DNA of 64,000 nt from Spinactinospora alkalitolerans (GTDB lineage Bacteria > Actinomycetota > Actinomycetes > Streptosporangiales > Streptosporangiaceae): NCBI RefSeq assembly GCF_013408795.1, contig NZ_JACCCC010000001.1, positions 3,844,001 to 3,908,000 of the forward strand. Direction: 5' to 3'. Each line of letters opens with the position of its first letter. Position 1 is the first letter of the stretch. A program made the position numbers and the translations under genes. The notes under the pieces were generated by a model, which saw only the letters and a program-made list of their open reading frames with translations, ran no database searches and had not been told where the DNA came from. This document shows, one piece after another, positions 45,913-54,274 of this stretch.

Positions 45913-47331
45913 GTGAACGAGCCCCTGTCCCCCCAGGCCACGGTCGAGCGCGTGCTGGAACTGTCGCGCGCCGACGCCTGCATGGTGCTGGTGACCGAGA
46001 CCGGCACGGCCAATCTCAGGTGGGCCGGGAACACGCTGACCACCAACGGGGTCAGCCGGAACCGCGGCGTCACGGTGATCGCCCTGACCGGCGGCGCCGG
46101 TCCGGCCGCCGGCGCGGGCATGTCTGCGGGCGTCGTCAGCCGCACCGGCCTGCGCGACGACGAGCTGGAGGACCTCGTGCGCGCGGCGGAGGCGGCCGGC
46201 CGCGCCGCCGCGCCGGCCGAGGAGGCCCGGCCGCTGCTCGGCCCGGAGGCGGCGCACCCTCCGGCGGCCGACTGGGACGCGCCGTCGGCCGACACCGGGA
46301 TCGGGGTGTTCGAGCGGTTCGCGCCGGGGCTGGGGCGGGCGTTCGGCCGGTGCGCCGAGTCCGCGACCCGGCTCTACGGCTATGCCGAGCACACGATGAC
46401 CTCCACCTTCTTCGGCTCCTCCACCGGAGTGCGGCTGCGGCACGACCAGCCGACGGGGACGGTGGAGCTCAACGCGAAGTCGGCCGGAACCGGCCACTCG
46501 GCCTGGGTGGGCCGGGCCACCCGGGACTTCACCGACGTCGACGCCGAGGCGCTGGAGGCCGAACTGGCCCGCCGGATGCAGTGGGCGCGGCGGCGGGTGG
46601 AGCTGCCGGCGGGCCGCTACGAGACGCTGCTGCCGCCCGAGGCGGCCGCCGACCTGATGATCGCCCTCTACCGGGAGGCCGGAGCCAGGGACGCCCACGA
46701 GGGGCGCACGGCGCTCTCCGCACCGGACGGCGGTACCCGGGTCGGCGAGCGGCTGTCACCGCTGCCGCTGACGCTGCGCAGCGATCCGGCCGAGCCCGGC
46801 CTGGAGTGCGCCCCGTTCGTGCTCACCGGTGCGCCGGGGCGCCGGATCACGGCGTTCGACAACGGGCTGCCGCTGGGGCGCTCGGCCTGGATCGACGGCG
46901 GCACGCTGTCCGCGCTGTGCCAGACCCGCCGATCGGCGGAGCTGACCGGGCTCCCGCTGACCGCCCACACCGACAACCTCGTCCTGGAGCAGCCCGGCCG
47001 GACCGCGACGCAGGAGGAGATGGTGGCGGGGACCGAACGCGGCCTGCTGCTGACCTGCCTGTGGTACATCCGCTCGGTGGACCCGCAGACGATGCTGCTG
47101 ACCGGCCTGACCCGCGACGGGGTGTACCTGGTGGAGGACGGCGAGGTCACGGGCGCGGTGAACAACTTCCGGTTCAACGAGTCCCCGGTGAGCCTGCTGG
47201 GCCGGGTCACCGAGGTGGGGGCCGCCGTCCCGGCCCTGTCCCGCGAGTTCAACGAGGACTTCTCCCGCACGGCCATGCCGACCATGCGGATCCCGGACTT
47301 CAACATGTCCACGGTGAGCAAGGCGTCCTGA
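45913..47331 (+). CDS. tldE: TldE/PmbA-type protease subunit
   Basis: The 472-residue partner of TldD lacks the zinc motif but has the family barrel, starting MNEPLSPQATVERVLELSRADAC and ending MRIPDFNMSTVSKAS. It caps the TldD chamber in the heterodimer. GTG 45913 begins it, and the operon ends in the region holding the dispersed repeat at 47333 and the hairpin at 47467. The arrangement TldD-TldE supports cotranscription. Confidence 0.9.
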   Translation: MNEPLSPQATVERVLELSRADACMVLVTETGTANLRWAGNTLTTNGVSRNRGVTVIALTGGAGPAAGAGMSAGVVSRTGLRDDELEDLVRAAEAAGRAAAPAEEARPLLGPEAAHPPAADWDAPSADTGIGVFERFAPGLGRAFGRCAESATRLYGYAEHTMTSTFFGSSTGVRLRHDQPTGTVELNAKSAGTGHSAWVGRATRDFTDVDAEALEAELARRMQWARRRVELPAGRYETLLPPEAAADLMIALYREAGARDAHEGRTALSAPDGGTRVGERLSPLPLTLRSDPAEPGLECAPFVLTGAPGRRITAFDNGLPLGRSAWIDGGTLSALCQTRRSAELTGLPLTAHTDNLVLEQPGRTATQEEMVAGTERGLLLTCLWYIRSVDPQTMLLTGLTRDGVYLVEDGEVTGAVNNFRFNESPVSLLGRVTEVGAAVPALSREFNEDFSRTAMPTMRIPDFNMSTVSKAS

Positions 47332-47332
47332 C

Positions 47333-47423
47333 GGATGTTCGGCGACCGGGTCCGCACAGGGGGTCGGCTGTCGCGGTGTGCGCAAGCCGCCGGCGGCACA
47401 GCGGGTCCGGCCCTGAACGTCCC
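47333..47423 (-). repeat. Dispersed repeat family 2, copy C (inverted)
   Basis: On the minus strand it reads GGGACGTTCAGGGC...CTGTGCCGCCGGCGGC...CCTGTGCGGACCCGG, matching the copies at 60058 and 40150. It begins 1-2 bases after the TldE stop. Confidence 0.85.
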
Positions 47424-47466
47424 CCTCGCCCCGGGAGCGCAGCGGCCACAACCCGATGAGACCGGA

Positions 47467-47505
47467 CGCGGGGTGGGCGCCGCCGTCGGCGGCGCCCACC
47501 CCGCG
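47467..47505. terminator. 18 bp stem bidirectional terminator
   Basis: Perfect 18 bp arms (47467-47484, 47488-47505) around GTC lie between convergent TldE and dodecin genes. Confidence 0.8.
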
Positions 47506-47539
47506 GGGCCTCGGGTCGCCGGGGCCCCGGACGCGCGCC

Positions 47540-47749
47540 CTACTCCTCCAGCCGGAACCCCACCTTCAGCCCCACCTGGAAATGCCCGATCTCGCCGTTC
47601 TCGATGTGGCCGCGCACCTCGGTGACCTCGAACCAGTCGAGTTCGCGCAGGGTCGACGAGGCCCGGCTGACCCCGTTGCGGATCGCCTGCTCGACGCCCT
47701 CCGGCGAGGTGCCGACGATCTCGGTGACGCGGTAGGTGTGGTTGGTCAT
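47540..47749 (-). CDS. Dodecin
   Basis: The 69-residue protein matches the dodecin family: TYRVTEIVGTSPEGVEQAIRNG, then LRELDWFEVTEVRGHI and a closing FQVGLKVGFRLEE. Dodecins form hollow twelve-subunit shells that bind and store flavins (or CoA in actinobacterial members). ATG 47749 is used. It is a single gene, convergent with TldE. Confidence 0.92.
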   Translation of the reverse strand: MTNHTYRVTEIVGTSPEGVEQAIRNGVSRASSTLRELDWFEVTEVRGHIENGEIGHFQVGLKVGFRLEE

Positions 47750-48045
47750 GCTGCTGCTCCTCTACGCCCTTCGCTGCGGCCGTGTACCCGGCGCCTGGTG
47801 GCACGCTTCCCGCGCGGCGGCGGACCAATCCCCGCGCGGCCAGGAACGGCCCGGAGCCCTCCGCGGCGCTTGGCGGCCGCTTGGCCGCCGCTTGACCCCC
47901 GCTTGGCCGTTCCCCGTCCGAAGGTGGCCGTTTCCCGACCGGCGATTCCGGGAACCCCCGCGGCGAACGCGGCGAATGATGGCGGTTCGGGACCATTGGC
48001 CCGGAAAAGCGCGGGACTCTCCCGAGATCACGTCGTAACAGAGTC

Positions 48046-48077
48046 TTGACGTACAAGGGGGATCGGCGGTGTAGATT
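48046..48077 (+). promoter_or_regulatory. Promoter of the 6C-like small RNA
   Basis: TTGACG (48046-48051) and a -10-like TGTAGATT (48070-48077) precede the first hairpin by about 8 bases. The spacing is 18 to TGTAGA or 20 to TAGATT. No frame starts in the next 180 bases. Confidence 0.6.
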
Positions 48078-48082
48078 GGGAA

Positions 48083-48196
48083 TCAGCGCTTCGGTCCCCC
48101 GTCGAAGCGCACGGCCGGTGTTTCGAGCCCCCGTCGAAACACCGCCCGCGACGTCGGGTGGTTTGCCCCCGTAGCCACCCGGCGTCGCTTTTTATT
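48083..48196 (+). ncRNA. 6C RNA-like small RNA with three C-loop hairpins
   Basis: Hairpin 1 (48086-48110) has an 8 bp stem and loop GTCCCCCGT; hairpin 2 (48116-48144) has a 10 bp stem and loop AGCCCCCGT; hairpin 3 (48148-48188) has a 14 bp stem with one wobble, loop containing CCCCCGT, and is followed by TTTTTATT as an intrinsic terminator. Known: 6C RNAs are an actinobacterial small-RNA family defined by two stem-loops with runs of cytosines in the loops. The pattern, promoter and terminator all point to a discrete transcript of about 110 bases on this strand. Target RNAs are likely G-rich regions but are not identified. Confidence 0.75.
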
Positions 48197-48261
48197 GCGC
48201 GGGAATCGGCCTTGACCATTCCTTGCCGAAGACCACGGTTTCCCGACCTCGGGGGTAAACA

Positions 48262-48495
48262 ATGCGGAATGACCTTGCGACCGGCGAAATGACGTCCGAG
48301 GACGCGCACTGCTCACGGAGGGGCTGCCGGGCGCCCGCCCAATGGGTGCTGGTGTGGAACAACCCCAAGATCCACGCGCCCGACCGCCGCAAGACCTGGC
48401 TCGCCTGCGATGAGCACCGCGAGTACCTCGCGGCCTTTCTCGACGCCCGCGGCTTCCTGCGCGAGACGGTGGCCTTCACCGACTTCGCGGGCTGA
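48262..48495 (+). CDS. Small conserved actinobacterial protein with Cys/His residues
   Basis: The 77-residue protein contains CSRRGCRAPAQWVLVWNNPKIH and TWLACDEHREYL, a Cys-x4-Cys ... Cys-x2-His layout that probably binds zinc. Homologs of this type are widespread in Streptomyces, sometimes mislabelled acetone carboxylase, and have no known function. ATG 48262 follows the small RNA by about 65 bases, so it may be transcribed from its own start. A pair of tandem palindromes follows the stop. Confidence 0.7.
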   Translation: MRNDLATGEMTSEDAHCSRRGCRAPAQWVLVWNNPKIHAPDRRKTWLACDEHREYLAAFLDARGFLRETVAFTDFAG

Positions 48496-48506
48496 GCGCC
48501 CGGACC

Positions 48507-48560
48507 GCCGCCGGGGCCGGCCCCGGCGGCCGCGCACCGGACCGCGCGGTCCGGTGCGCG
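48507..48560. terminator. Twin tandem palindromes between convergent genes
   Basis: Two directly adjoining perfect palindromes, 24 bp (48507-48530) and 30 bp (48531-48560), lie between the small zinc protein and mobA and probably end both transcripts. Confidence 0.7.
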
Positions 48561-48563
48561 GAC

Positions 48564-49157
48564 TCAGCCGTCGCGCCGCTCGTGCAGAGCCTCCAGGGCG
48601 GCGCGGGCCTCGGCCAGCGCCTCGGGGGTGTCGCAGTCGAACGCGGTCATGTCGCCGGCCTCCCCCGGGACGATCCGGTTGGGATCCAGCGGGCCGAGCA
48701 GGCCGCGCACGGAGTGGCCGGCGTAGTCGGTCAGCGCGGCACGCACGGTGGCGGTGTGCCACACCCCGATGAGCCACTGGGGACGCCCCTCGGCGTCGAC
48801 CAGGAGCGCCCCGCAGTGGCCCATCGCCGAGGAGCGCAGAAGGGTGACGTGCGCGGGCTCCAGGAACGGCAGGTCCCCCGCCAGCAGCGCGAACCAGGGC
48901 GCGTCCACCTCGGCCAGGCCGGCCCGCAGGGCCGGGACCGGGCCGGAACGCGGCGGGTCCTCGCTCACGTAGCGGGCGGCCGGGCTGGGGCGCCGCGGCC
49001 CGACGACCACGGTCGAGTCGGCGCCCGACGCGGCGGCGGCCACCCGTTCCAGCAGTGTGGCGCCTGCGACCTCGAGTGCGGGCTTGTCAGCCCCGCCCAG
49101 CCGCCGACCCGCTCCTCCGGCCAGGATGACCGCGTCGAAGGCTTCCAGCACGGGCAT
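48564..49157 (-). CDS. mobA: Molybdenum cofactor guanylyltransferase MobA
   Basis: MobA attaches GMP to molybdopterin. The 197-residue protein has the nucleotide-binding LAGGAGRRLGGADKP loop near residue 13-27 and the PVPALRAGL and LAGDLPFL motifs, the latter with the Mg-binding Asp. ATG 49157 has AGGAG 5 bases upstream; an in-frame ATG at 49172 does not. moaA, another molybdopterin gene, lies 4 kb to the right, so the region has scattered cofactor genes. Confidence 0.85.
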   Translation of the reverse strand: MPVLEAFDAVILAGGAGRRLGGADKPALEVAGATLLERVAAAASGADSTVVVGPRRPSPAARYVSEDPPRSGPVPALRAGLAEVDAPWFALLAGDLPFLEPAHVTLLRSSAMGHCGALLVDAEGRPQWLIGVWHTATVRAALTDYAGHSVRGLLGPLDPNRIVPGEAGDMTAFDCDTPEALAEARAALEALHERRDG

Positions 49158-49217
49158 GGGTCTCCTCGTCATCGGGGCCGGCTCACCGAGCTCGACGATA
49201 TGCGCCCAGGGACGCGC

Positions 49218-49625
49218 CTAACGGGTCGGCGCCGTTGTTCTGCGGGGGCCGCGGTGCGGTGGGCGCCGCCGCGGCGAGCGGTCGGCCACCGCCCAGGCGT
49301 CGATGCGGATGCCCGACACCCCCAGCGGCCTGAGCATCGACCGCAGCGCGGGTTCGGCCAGCCGCGTCCACGGCTGATCCGGTCCCATCGCGGCGCGCAG
49401 GCGGGTGAGTTCGGTGAAGGCCAGGGCCACCCGCTCGCCGCTGTCCAGCCGCGCCAGGCGCAGCGCCTCGACGCCGCCGCTGGCGTGGACCGGAACGTAG
49501 AGCGCCGGGCGCGCGCCCGCACCGCGGGAGCGGGAACGGGACTGGGAGTGGCGATGGGTGCGGCTGCGGGACGGGGGACGGGAGGTGGGGGCTGCGTCGG
49601 TCCGCATGGTATGGGCGTCCTCCAT
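49218..49625 (-). CDS. SAV_915-like family protein
   Basis: The 135-residue protein matches the actinobacterial SAV_915 family: RPALYVPVHASGGVEALRLARLDSGERVALAFTELTRLRAAMG, then EPALRSMLRPLGVSGIRID. The role is unknown. The start is rich in Arg/Ser/Thr, and the ATG at 49625 was chosen, with ATG 49607 as an alternative. Nothing in the neighbourhood shows a function. It is divergent from a GNAT acetyltransferase gene. Confidence 0.6.
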   Translation of the reverse strand: MEDAHTMRTDAAPTSRPPSRSRTHRHSQSRSRSRGAGARPALYVPVHASGGVEALRLARLDSGERVALAFTELTRLRAAMGPDQPWTRLAEPALRSMLRPLGVSGIRIDAWAVADRSPRRRPPHRGPRRTTAPTR

Positions 49626-49730
49626 GGTGTGGACGTGTCCTTTCCTGCTGTGGGGGCGAGGGCGGCTTGGGCGGGGGTGCGGGCGCCACCCGGTCGGCCC
49701 GCGGTCGCGGTGATGCGGTTTGATGGCGGC

Positions 49731-50243
49731 ATGCTGGTACGGAATGCGCGCGCCGAGGAGATGGCGCGGGTGGGAGATCTGCGGGTCCGGACCTATCTGG
49801 CACAGGAGCTGCTGGAACCCGACTCCCCATATGTCGAGACGCTGCGCGGACTGGGGCGAGGGGACCGCGGCGAGGTCCTGGTGGCGGCCGACGGCGACGA
49901 CGTCCTCGGCACCGTCACCCTCCGGCCTCACCGGGACGACAGCGAGGTCACGCGGTCCTGCGCCGAAGGCGAGGTCCGCGCCCTCGCCGTCGCCCCGGAG
50001 TCCCAGGGGCGCGGTGTCGGCCGACTCCTGCTGCACGCCGTGCGCGACCGCGCGGCGGCGGCCGGGATGCGCCACCTCGTGCTGTCGACCCAGCCCGCCA
50101 TGGTCGCCGCCCAGCGGCTGTACGAGTCCGAGGGGTTCGGGAGGCTGCCCGAGCGCGACTGGACGGTGCACCCGGGGCTCACCCTGATGGCCTACGGACT
50201 GCTCCTCGCCCCGTTGCGGCCGAGCGGGGGCCCGGTCCGGTAA
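49731..50243 (+). CDS. GNAT-family N-acetyltransferase
   Basis: The 170-residue protein has the GNAT core with acetyl-CoA binding motif APESQGRGVGRLLLHAV (QGRGVG) and motif B RLYESEGFGRLPERDW. It transfers acetyl groups to an unknown amine. ATG 49731 begins conserved sequence; ATG 49713 is an alternative 6 codons upstream. The stop codon lies inside a 13 bp hairpin (50229-50255) that should end the transcript. Confidence 0.82.
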   Translation: MLVRNARAEEMARVGDLRVRTYLAQELLEPDSPYVETLRGLGRGDRGEVLVAADGDDVLGTVTLRPHRDDSEVTRSCAEGEVRALAVAPESQGRGVGRLLLHAVRDRAAAAGMRHLVLSTQPAMVAAQRLYESEGFGRLPERDWTVHPGLTLMAYGLLLAPLRPSGGPVR

Positions 50244-50255
50244 CCGGACCGGGCC
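50229..50255 (+). terminator. Hairpin overlapping the GNAT stop codon
   Basis: Arms 50229-50241 and 50243-50255 are perfect complements with a one-base loop, and the TAA stop (50241-50243) sits at its tip, so translation termination and transcription termination overlap. Confidence 0.65.
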
Positions 50256-50269
50256 TCCTCGGGAAGGCG

Positions 50270-50932
50270 TCACCCCTTGGTGCTCAGGAGCTGGTTGAGG
50301 AAGGTGCGGTAACTGCGCAGGGCCAGCCTCAGGTCTTCGGTCTGGGCCTCCCCCTCGCGCCCCCACTGGCCCTCCAGCCTGCGTTTGTGCTCGGCGAAGT
50401 TGGCGGTCAACGTGTCGAGGATGCGCCCGACGAGGACGTCGGCGTCGTGCACGGCCTTGCGCGGGTCGTCGACGAAGTCGCCCTGCAGATCGCGCCACTG
50501 ATGGCGGAAGGTGTCGACCTCGTCGGGCGAGAAGAGCCTGGCCCCGATGTCGTCACCGTTGTGCTGCTGCGGCGCACCGGCGGCCGATGCGCTCCCGGGC
50601 GCGTCGGCGGCGGGCTCGGCCTCCTCTTGCGCGGCCGGCGGCCGCACCGGCGGCTCCCCGGTCTCCGACGCCGACCGCGGGGCCGGCGTGCGGGCGGCCT
50701 CGGACACGGAGGTCGGCGCCTCGCGCCGCTCCGGGCGCTGCGCCGCCGCGTCGGGGCCGGGCTCGGAGGCCTTCGCCTCGCTGCGGGCCTGGTCGGCCCG
50801 TCTGCGTTCGGAGCGGCGGAAGTTCCAGCGCGCTTCGCGCTTGCTCGCCAAGGCCTCGGAGTCGTCCGCGTGGCTCCTCGTCCCACCGGGTTCGGGAACG
50901 GCGCCCGGAGGGGTCTCACCGTCTCGGTTCAC
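50270..50932 (-). CDS. Conserved actinobacterial protein, paralog of the upstream gene
   Basis: The 220-residue soluble protein has a long low-complexity Ala/Glu/Arg/Pro start (1-140) and a helical C-terminal domain (about 140-215) with WRDLQGDFVDDPRKAVHDADVLV and LALRSYRTFLNQLL. This domain recurs in the neighbouring membrane protein at 51011-51688, so the two are paralogs. Function is unknown. ATG 50932 is used. The gene is 78 bases downstream of its paralog, in the same direction, and likely in its operon. Confidence 0.6.
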   Translation of the reverse strand: MNRDGETPPGAVPEPGGTRSHADDSEALASKREARWNFRRSERRRADQARSEAKASEPGPDAAAQRPERREAPTSVSEAARTPAPRSASETGEPPVRPPAAQEEAEPAADAPGSASAAGAPQQHNGDDIGARLFSPDEVDTFRHQWRDLQGDFVDDPRKAVHDADVLVGRILDTLTANFAEHKRRLEGQWGREGEAQTEDLRLALRSYRTFLNQLLSTKG

Positions 50933-51010
50933 GGGAATGCGTCTCCTTTCCGGACCGTGTGGTCCGCGTGGTCCGCCGCTGCGCGCGGTCCGCGCCGGCC
51001 GGCGGACCCG

Positions 51011-51688
51011 TCAGCGCGGGTGCGGCTCGTCCCGGCCCGGGTCGCCCGGTGCCGCGTCGGACGGCGGCCCGGTCTCGGCGTATCCGTCGCTGCCCTCGGG
51101 CGTGTTCGGGTCGGCGGCGTGCCTGCCCTGCCCGCCGCCGTTGCCGCTGAGGTCGCGGTCCAGCAGGTCGGAGAAGAGCGTGCGGTAGTGGACCATCGCG
51201 GTGCGCAGCTCCTCGGTCGTGGACTCGCCGCGCTCGCTGCGCTCGCTGATGTCGCGCGCGGCGCGGTAGTGGTCGATCGTGCGCGCGTGCTCCACCGAGA
51301 GGTCGGCGGCCTGCTGCTCGAACCCCTCCGTGGGGTAGCCCCGGTCGGCCATCAGCCGTGTCACCAGGCTGTCGGCTTCGGCGACCGCTTCGACGGGGGC
51401 GTCGACGAACCGCTCCTGGATCCGGACCCAGCCCTGGGCGTAGCCGTCCCGGGCCTCGGGGGACAGGGGGCGGAGCTTCAATCTGGAGTGGCGCTTCTCC
51501 CGGCCCGCCAGTTCGCGCTCGGCGGCCTTGGGATCGTGGTGGCGCTCGACCGCCCGATCGTATTCCGGGCCGAATTTCTCCCTCAGGCGCCGCCTGCGCC
51601 GCCCGGGCACAATCACGGCCACGGCGGCGACGATGAGTACCAGGACAATGGCGGCCACCACGATGCCGATGATCAGGCCCGTGTCCAT
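51011..51688 (-). CDS. Conserved actinobacterial membrane protein of unknown function
   Basis: The 225-residue protein starts with one membrane helix (TGLIIGIVVAAIVLVLIVAA), then a basic stretch with LREKFGPEYDRAVERHHDPKAAERELA, and a helical domain GWVRIQERFVDAPVEAVAEADSLVTRLM...YRTLFSDLLDRD. It is a widespread Streptomyces-type family without a known role. ATG 51688 has AGGAGG 6 bases upstream. Its helical domain is shared with the downstream gene. Confidence 0.7.
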   Translation of the reverse strand: MDTGLIIGIVVAAIVLVLIVAAVAVIVPGRRRRRLREKFGPEYDRAVERHHDPKAAERELAGREKRHSRLKLRPLSPEARDGYAQGWVRIQERFVDAPVEAVAEADSLVTRLMADRGYPTEGFEQQAADLSVEHARTIDHYRAARDISERSERGESTTEELRTAMVHYRTLFSDLLDRDLSGNGGGQGRHAADPNTPEGSDGYAETGPPSDAAPGDPGRDEPHPR

Positions 51689-51910
51689 TCGTGCCTCCTG
51701 CGGGTTCAGGGCCGGACCGCCGGGGCCCGACGTTCGAGGCTTCATGATGTTGGCTGCCCCGGAGAAAATGCGCGAAACTCGCGATGCCGCGCATTGCGGT
51801 AAAATGCCAGCTCCGCCGGGCAAGAAGCGCGATAAGGCGTCTCGATTCGGCATTCCCGTACGGGGACACGATGCGGGTGAGCGCCCGTCCGCAACCCCCT
51901 CGGCCGCACA

Positions 51911-51949
51911 CGGCGGGCCCCCGGAGCCGGATGCTCCGGGGGCCCGCCG
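51911..51949 (-). terminator. rtcB terminator
   Basis: Perfect 17 bp arms (51911-51927, 51933-51949) begin 11 bases after the rtcB stop. Confidence 0.8.
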
Positions 51950-51959
51950 GCCGGACCGG

Positions 51960-53147
51960 TCAGCCCTTGACGCAGATCACCTGGCGCAGGTGGGCCACGA
52001 CCTCGACCAGGTCGGTCTGGGCGTCGATCACCTCGGAGAGGTCCTTGTAGGCGGCCGGGATCTCATCGAGCACGCCCCTGTCCTTGCGGCACTCCACGCC
52101 CTTGGTCTGCTCGATCAGGTCGGCCTCGGTGAAGGTCTTCTTCGCCTTGTTGCGGCTCATCCGCCGTCCGGCCCCGTGCGAGGCGGAGTTGAACGAATCG
52201 GGGTTGCCCAGTCCGCGCACGATGTAGGTGCCGGTGGCCATGGACCCCGGGATGATGCCGAGGTCGCCGCGGCCGGCCCGGATGGCGCCCTTGCGGGTGA
52301 CCAGCACGTCGACGCCGTCGTAGCTCTCCTCGGCCACGTAGTTGTGGTGGCAGGAGATCCACTGGTCGAACGTCACGCGCGGGAACTCCCTGCGCAGCAC
52401 GTCGCAGGTCAGGCCCATCATCACGTCGCGGTTGCGCCGGGCGTAGTCCTGGGCCCAGAACAGGTCGCGGCGGTAGGCCGCCATCTGGGGCGTCCCCGAC
52501 ACGAACACCGCGAGGTCCCGGTCGGGCAGGTCCCGGTTGTGCGGCAGCCCGCGGGCCTGCTCGATGTGGTACTCGGCGAGCTCCTTGCCGATGTTGCGCG
52601 ACCCCGAGTGCAGCACCGCCCAGACGGCGCCCCCGTCGTCGAGGCAGACCTCCAGGAAGTGGTTGCCGCCCCCGAGGGTGCCCACCTGCTTGGCCGCGCG
52701 GTCGCGGCGGTCCTGCACGGCCGGGGCGAGGGAACCGAACTCCGCCCAGAACCGGTCCCAGTCGGCCGTCTTGAGCCCGTGCACCCGCCGGGGGTCGACG
52801 GGGTCCCGGTGCATCTGGAACCCGACGGGGACGGCCTTCTCCAGCGCCGAGCGCAGCGCGCCCAGGTCGTCGGGCAGGTCCTCGGCCGTCAGGGAGGTCC
52901 GAACCGCGGTCATGCCGCAGCCGATGTCGACGCCCACGGCCGAGGGCGACACGGCGCCGCGCATGGCGATCACCGAGCCGACGGTGGCGCCCTTGCCGTA
53001 GTGCACGTCGGGCATCACGGCCAGGCCGTGCACCCACGGCAGCATGGTGACGTTGCGGAGCTGGTCCATCGCGGCCGGCTCGACCGTCTGCGGGTCGGCC
53101 CACATCCGGATCGGGACGCGCACTCCGGAACTCTCGGTGTAGGGCAT
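51960..53147 (-). CDS. rtcB: RNA-splicing ligase RtcB
   Basis: RtcB joins RNA 2',3'-cyclic phosphate or 3'-phosphate ends to 5'-hydroxyl ends with GTP and Mn(II), and repairs cleaved tRNA or rRNA. The 395-residue protein has the metal site VGVDIGCGM (Cys), GGGNHFLEV, HSGSRNIGK and HHNYVAEE, and the guanylylated His in SASHGAGRRMSR. ATG 53147 has GGAGG 6 bases upstream. No archease partner is adjacent. It is a single gene ended by the hairpin at 51911-51949. Confidence 0.95.
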   Translation of the reverse strand: MPYTESSGVRVPIRMWADPQTVEPAAMDQLRNVTMLPWVHGLAVMPDVHYGKGATVGSVIAMRGAVSPSAVGVDIGCGMTAVRTSLTAEDLPDDLGALRSALEKAVPVGFQMHRDPVDPRRVHGLKTADWDRFWAEFGSLAPAVQDRRDRAAKQVGTLGGGNHFLEVCLDDGGAVWAVLHSGSRNIGKELAEYHIEQARGLPHNRDLPDRDLAVFVSGTPQMAAYRRDLFWAQDYARRNRDVMMGLTCDVLRREFPRVTFDQWISCHHNYVAEESYDGVDVLVTRKGAIRAGRGDLGIIPGSMATGTYIVRGLGNPDSFNSASHGAGRRMSRNKAKKTFTEADLIEQTKGVECRKDRGVLDEIPAAYKDLSEVIDAQTDLVEVVAHLRQVICVKG

Positions 53148-53246
53148 GGGCCACCTCCCCTTCTCAGACGCCGGGCCCGCGCGGAACGCCTTCGCCGTCC
53201 GCGCCCCCACAATGACGCCAGAACCGGCCCGGCGGGGCAACCGGTT

Positions 53247-53279
53247 TTCCCGTGCGCGCACCCGGGGCGCGCACGGGAA
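53247..53279 (-). terminator. moaA terminator
   Basis: Perfect 13 bp arms (53247-53259, 53267-53279) lie between moaA (stop at 53285) and rtcB. Confidence 0.75.
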
Positions 53280-53284
53280 CGCGG

Positions 53285-54274
53285 TCAGCCTCCGATCGCG
53301 GACATGGGGCGCGCCGGCTGCAGGAAGCTGGGGTCGTTGATGCCGTGGCCGGGCAGTTTGGCGGCCACGGCGGCGCGCCAGCGGTCGGCGATCTCGGCAT
53401 CGGAGGCGTCGGAGCGCAGGAGCGCGCGCAGGTCGGACTCCTCTCGGGCGAACAGGCAGTTGCGGATCTGGCCGTCGGCGGTGAGCCGGACCCGGTCGCA
53501 GGCGCCGCAGAACGGCCGGGTCACCGAGCCGATGACGCCGACCTTGGCGGGGCCGCCGTCGACGTGGAAGATCTCGGCGGGCGCGCTGCCGCGCTCGGCG
53601 GCGTCGGCGGGCTCCAGGGTGAAGGCCGCGCCGAGCCGGTCCAGGATCTCGTCGGCGGTGATCATGTTCTCGCGCCGCCAGCCGTGCTGGGCGTCCAGCG
53701 GCATCTGCTCGATGAAACGCAGCTCGTAGCCGTGGTCGAGGCAGTAGCGGAGGAGCTCGGGCGCCTCGACGTCGTTGACGCCGCGCATCAGCACCGCGTT
53801 GACCTTGACCGGGGTGAGCCCGGCCGCCGCGGCGCCGGCCATGCCCTCCAGGACGTCGTCCAGCCGGCGGCGGCGGGCCAGCTTCTCGAAGACGTCGGGA
53901 CGCAGCGTGTCGAGGGAGACGTTGACCCGGTCCAGCCCGGCCTCGGCCAGCGCCGGCGCCATCCGGGCCAGGCCGATGCCGTTGGTGGTCAGCGCGGTCT
54001 GGGGACGCGGGCGCAAAGCGGTGGTGGCCGCGACGATGCCGGGCAGGCCCTTGCGCAGCAGCGGCTCGCCGCCGGTGAACCGGATCTCCTCGATCCCCAG
54101 CAGGGTGACGCCGATGCGGATCAGGCGCAGGAGTTCGTCGTCGGTGAGCAGTTCGGGCTTTGGCAGCCAGTCCAGTCCTTCGGCCGGCATGCAGTAGGTA
54201 CAGCGCAGGTTGCAGCGATCGGTGAGGGAGACCCTCAGGTCCGTGGCCACTCTCCCGTAGGAATCGGCCAGCAC
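53285..54274 (-). CDS. moaA: GTP 3',8-cyclase MoaA
   Basis: MoaA is the radical SAM enzyme that rearranges GTP in the first step of molybdopterin synthesis. The 329-residue protein has the radical SAM cysteines C21xxxC25xxC28 (CNLRCTYC), the C-terminal cluster CGACDRVRLTADG and C-terminal Gly-Gly (PMSAIGG), needed for activity. GTG 54274 has GGAGGTG 6 bases upstream, which decides it over an in-frame GTG at 54283. mobA lies 4 kb away; no molybdoenzyme is in the window. Confidence 0.95.
   Translation of the reverse strand: MLADSYGRVATDLRVSLTDRCNLRCTYCMPAEGLDWLPKPELLTDDELLRLIRIGVTLLGIEEIRFTGGEPLLRKGLPGIVAATTALRPRPQTALTTNGIGLARMAPALAEAGLDRVNVSLDTLRPDVFEKLARRRRLDDVLEGMAGAAAAGLTPVKVNAVLMRGVNDVEAPELLRYCLDHGYELRFIEQMPLDAQHGWRRENMITADEILDRLGAAFTLEPADAAERGSAPAEIFHVDGGPAKVGVIGSVTRPFCGACDRVRLTADGQIRNCLFAREESDLRALLRSDASDAEIADRWRAAVAAKLPGHGINDPSFLQPARPMSAIGG

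Noticed and set aside
44352-47331. RiPP biosynthetic cluster around TldD/TldE
   Set aside because: No precursor peptide, cyclodehydratase or export gene is adjacent; the pair looks like the general protease.
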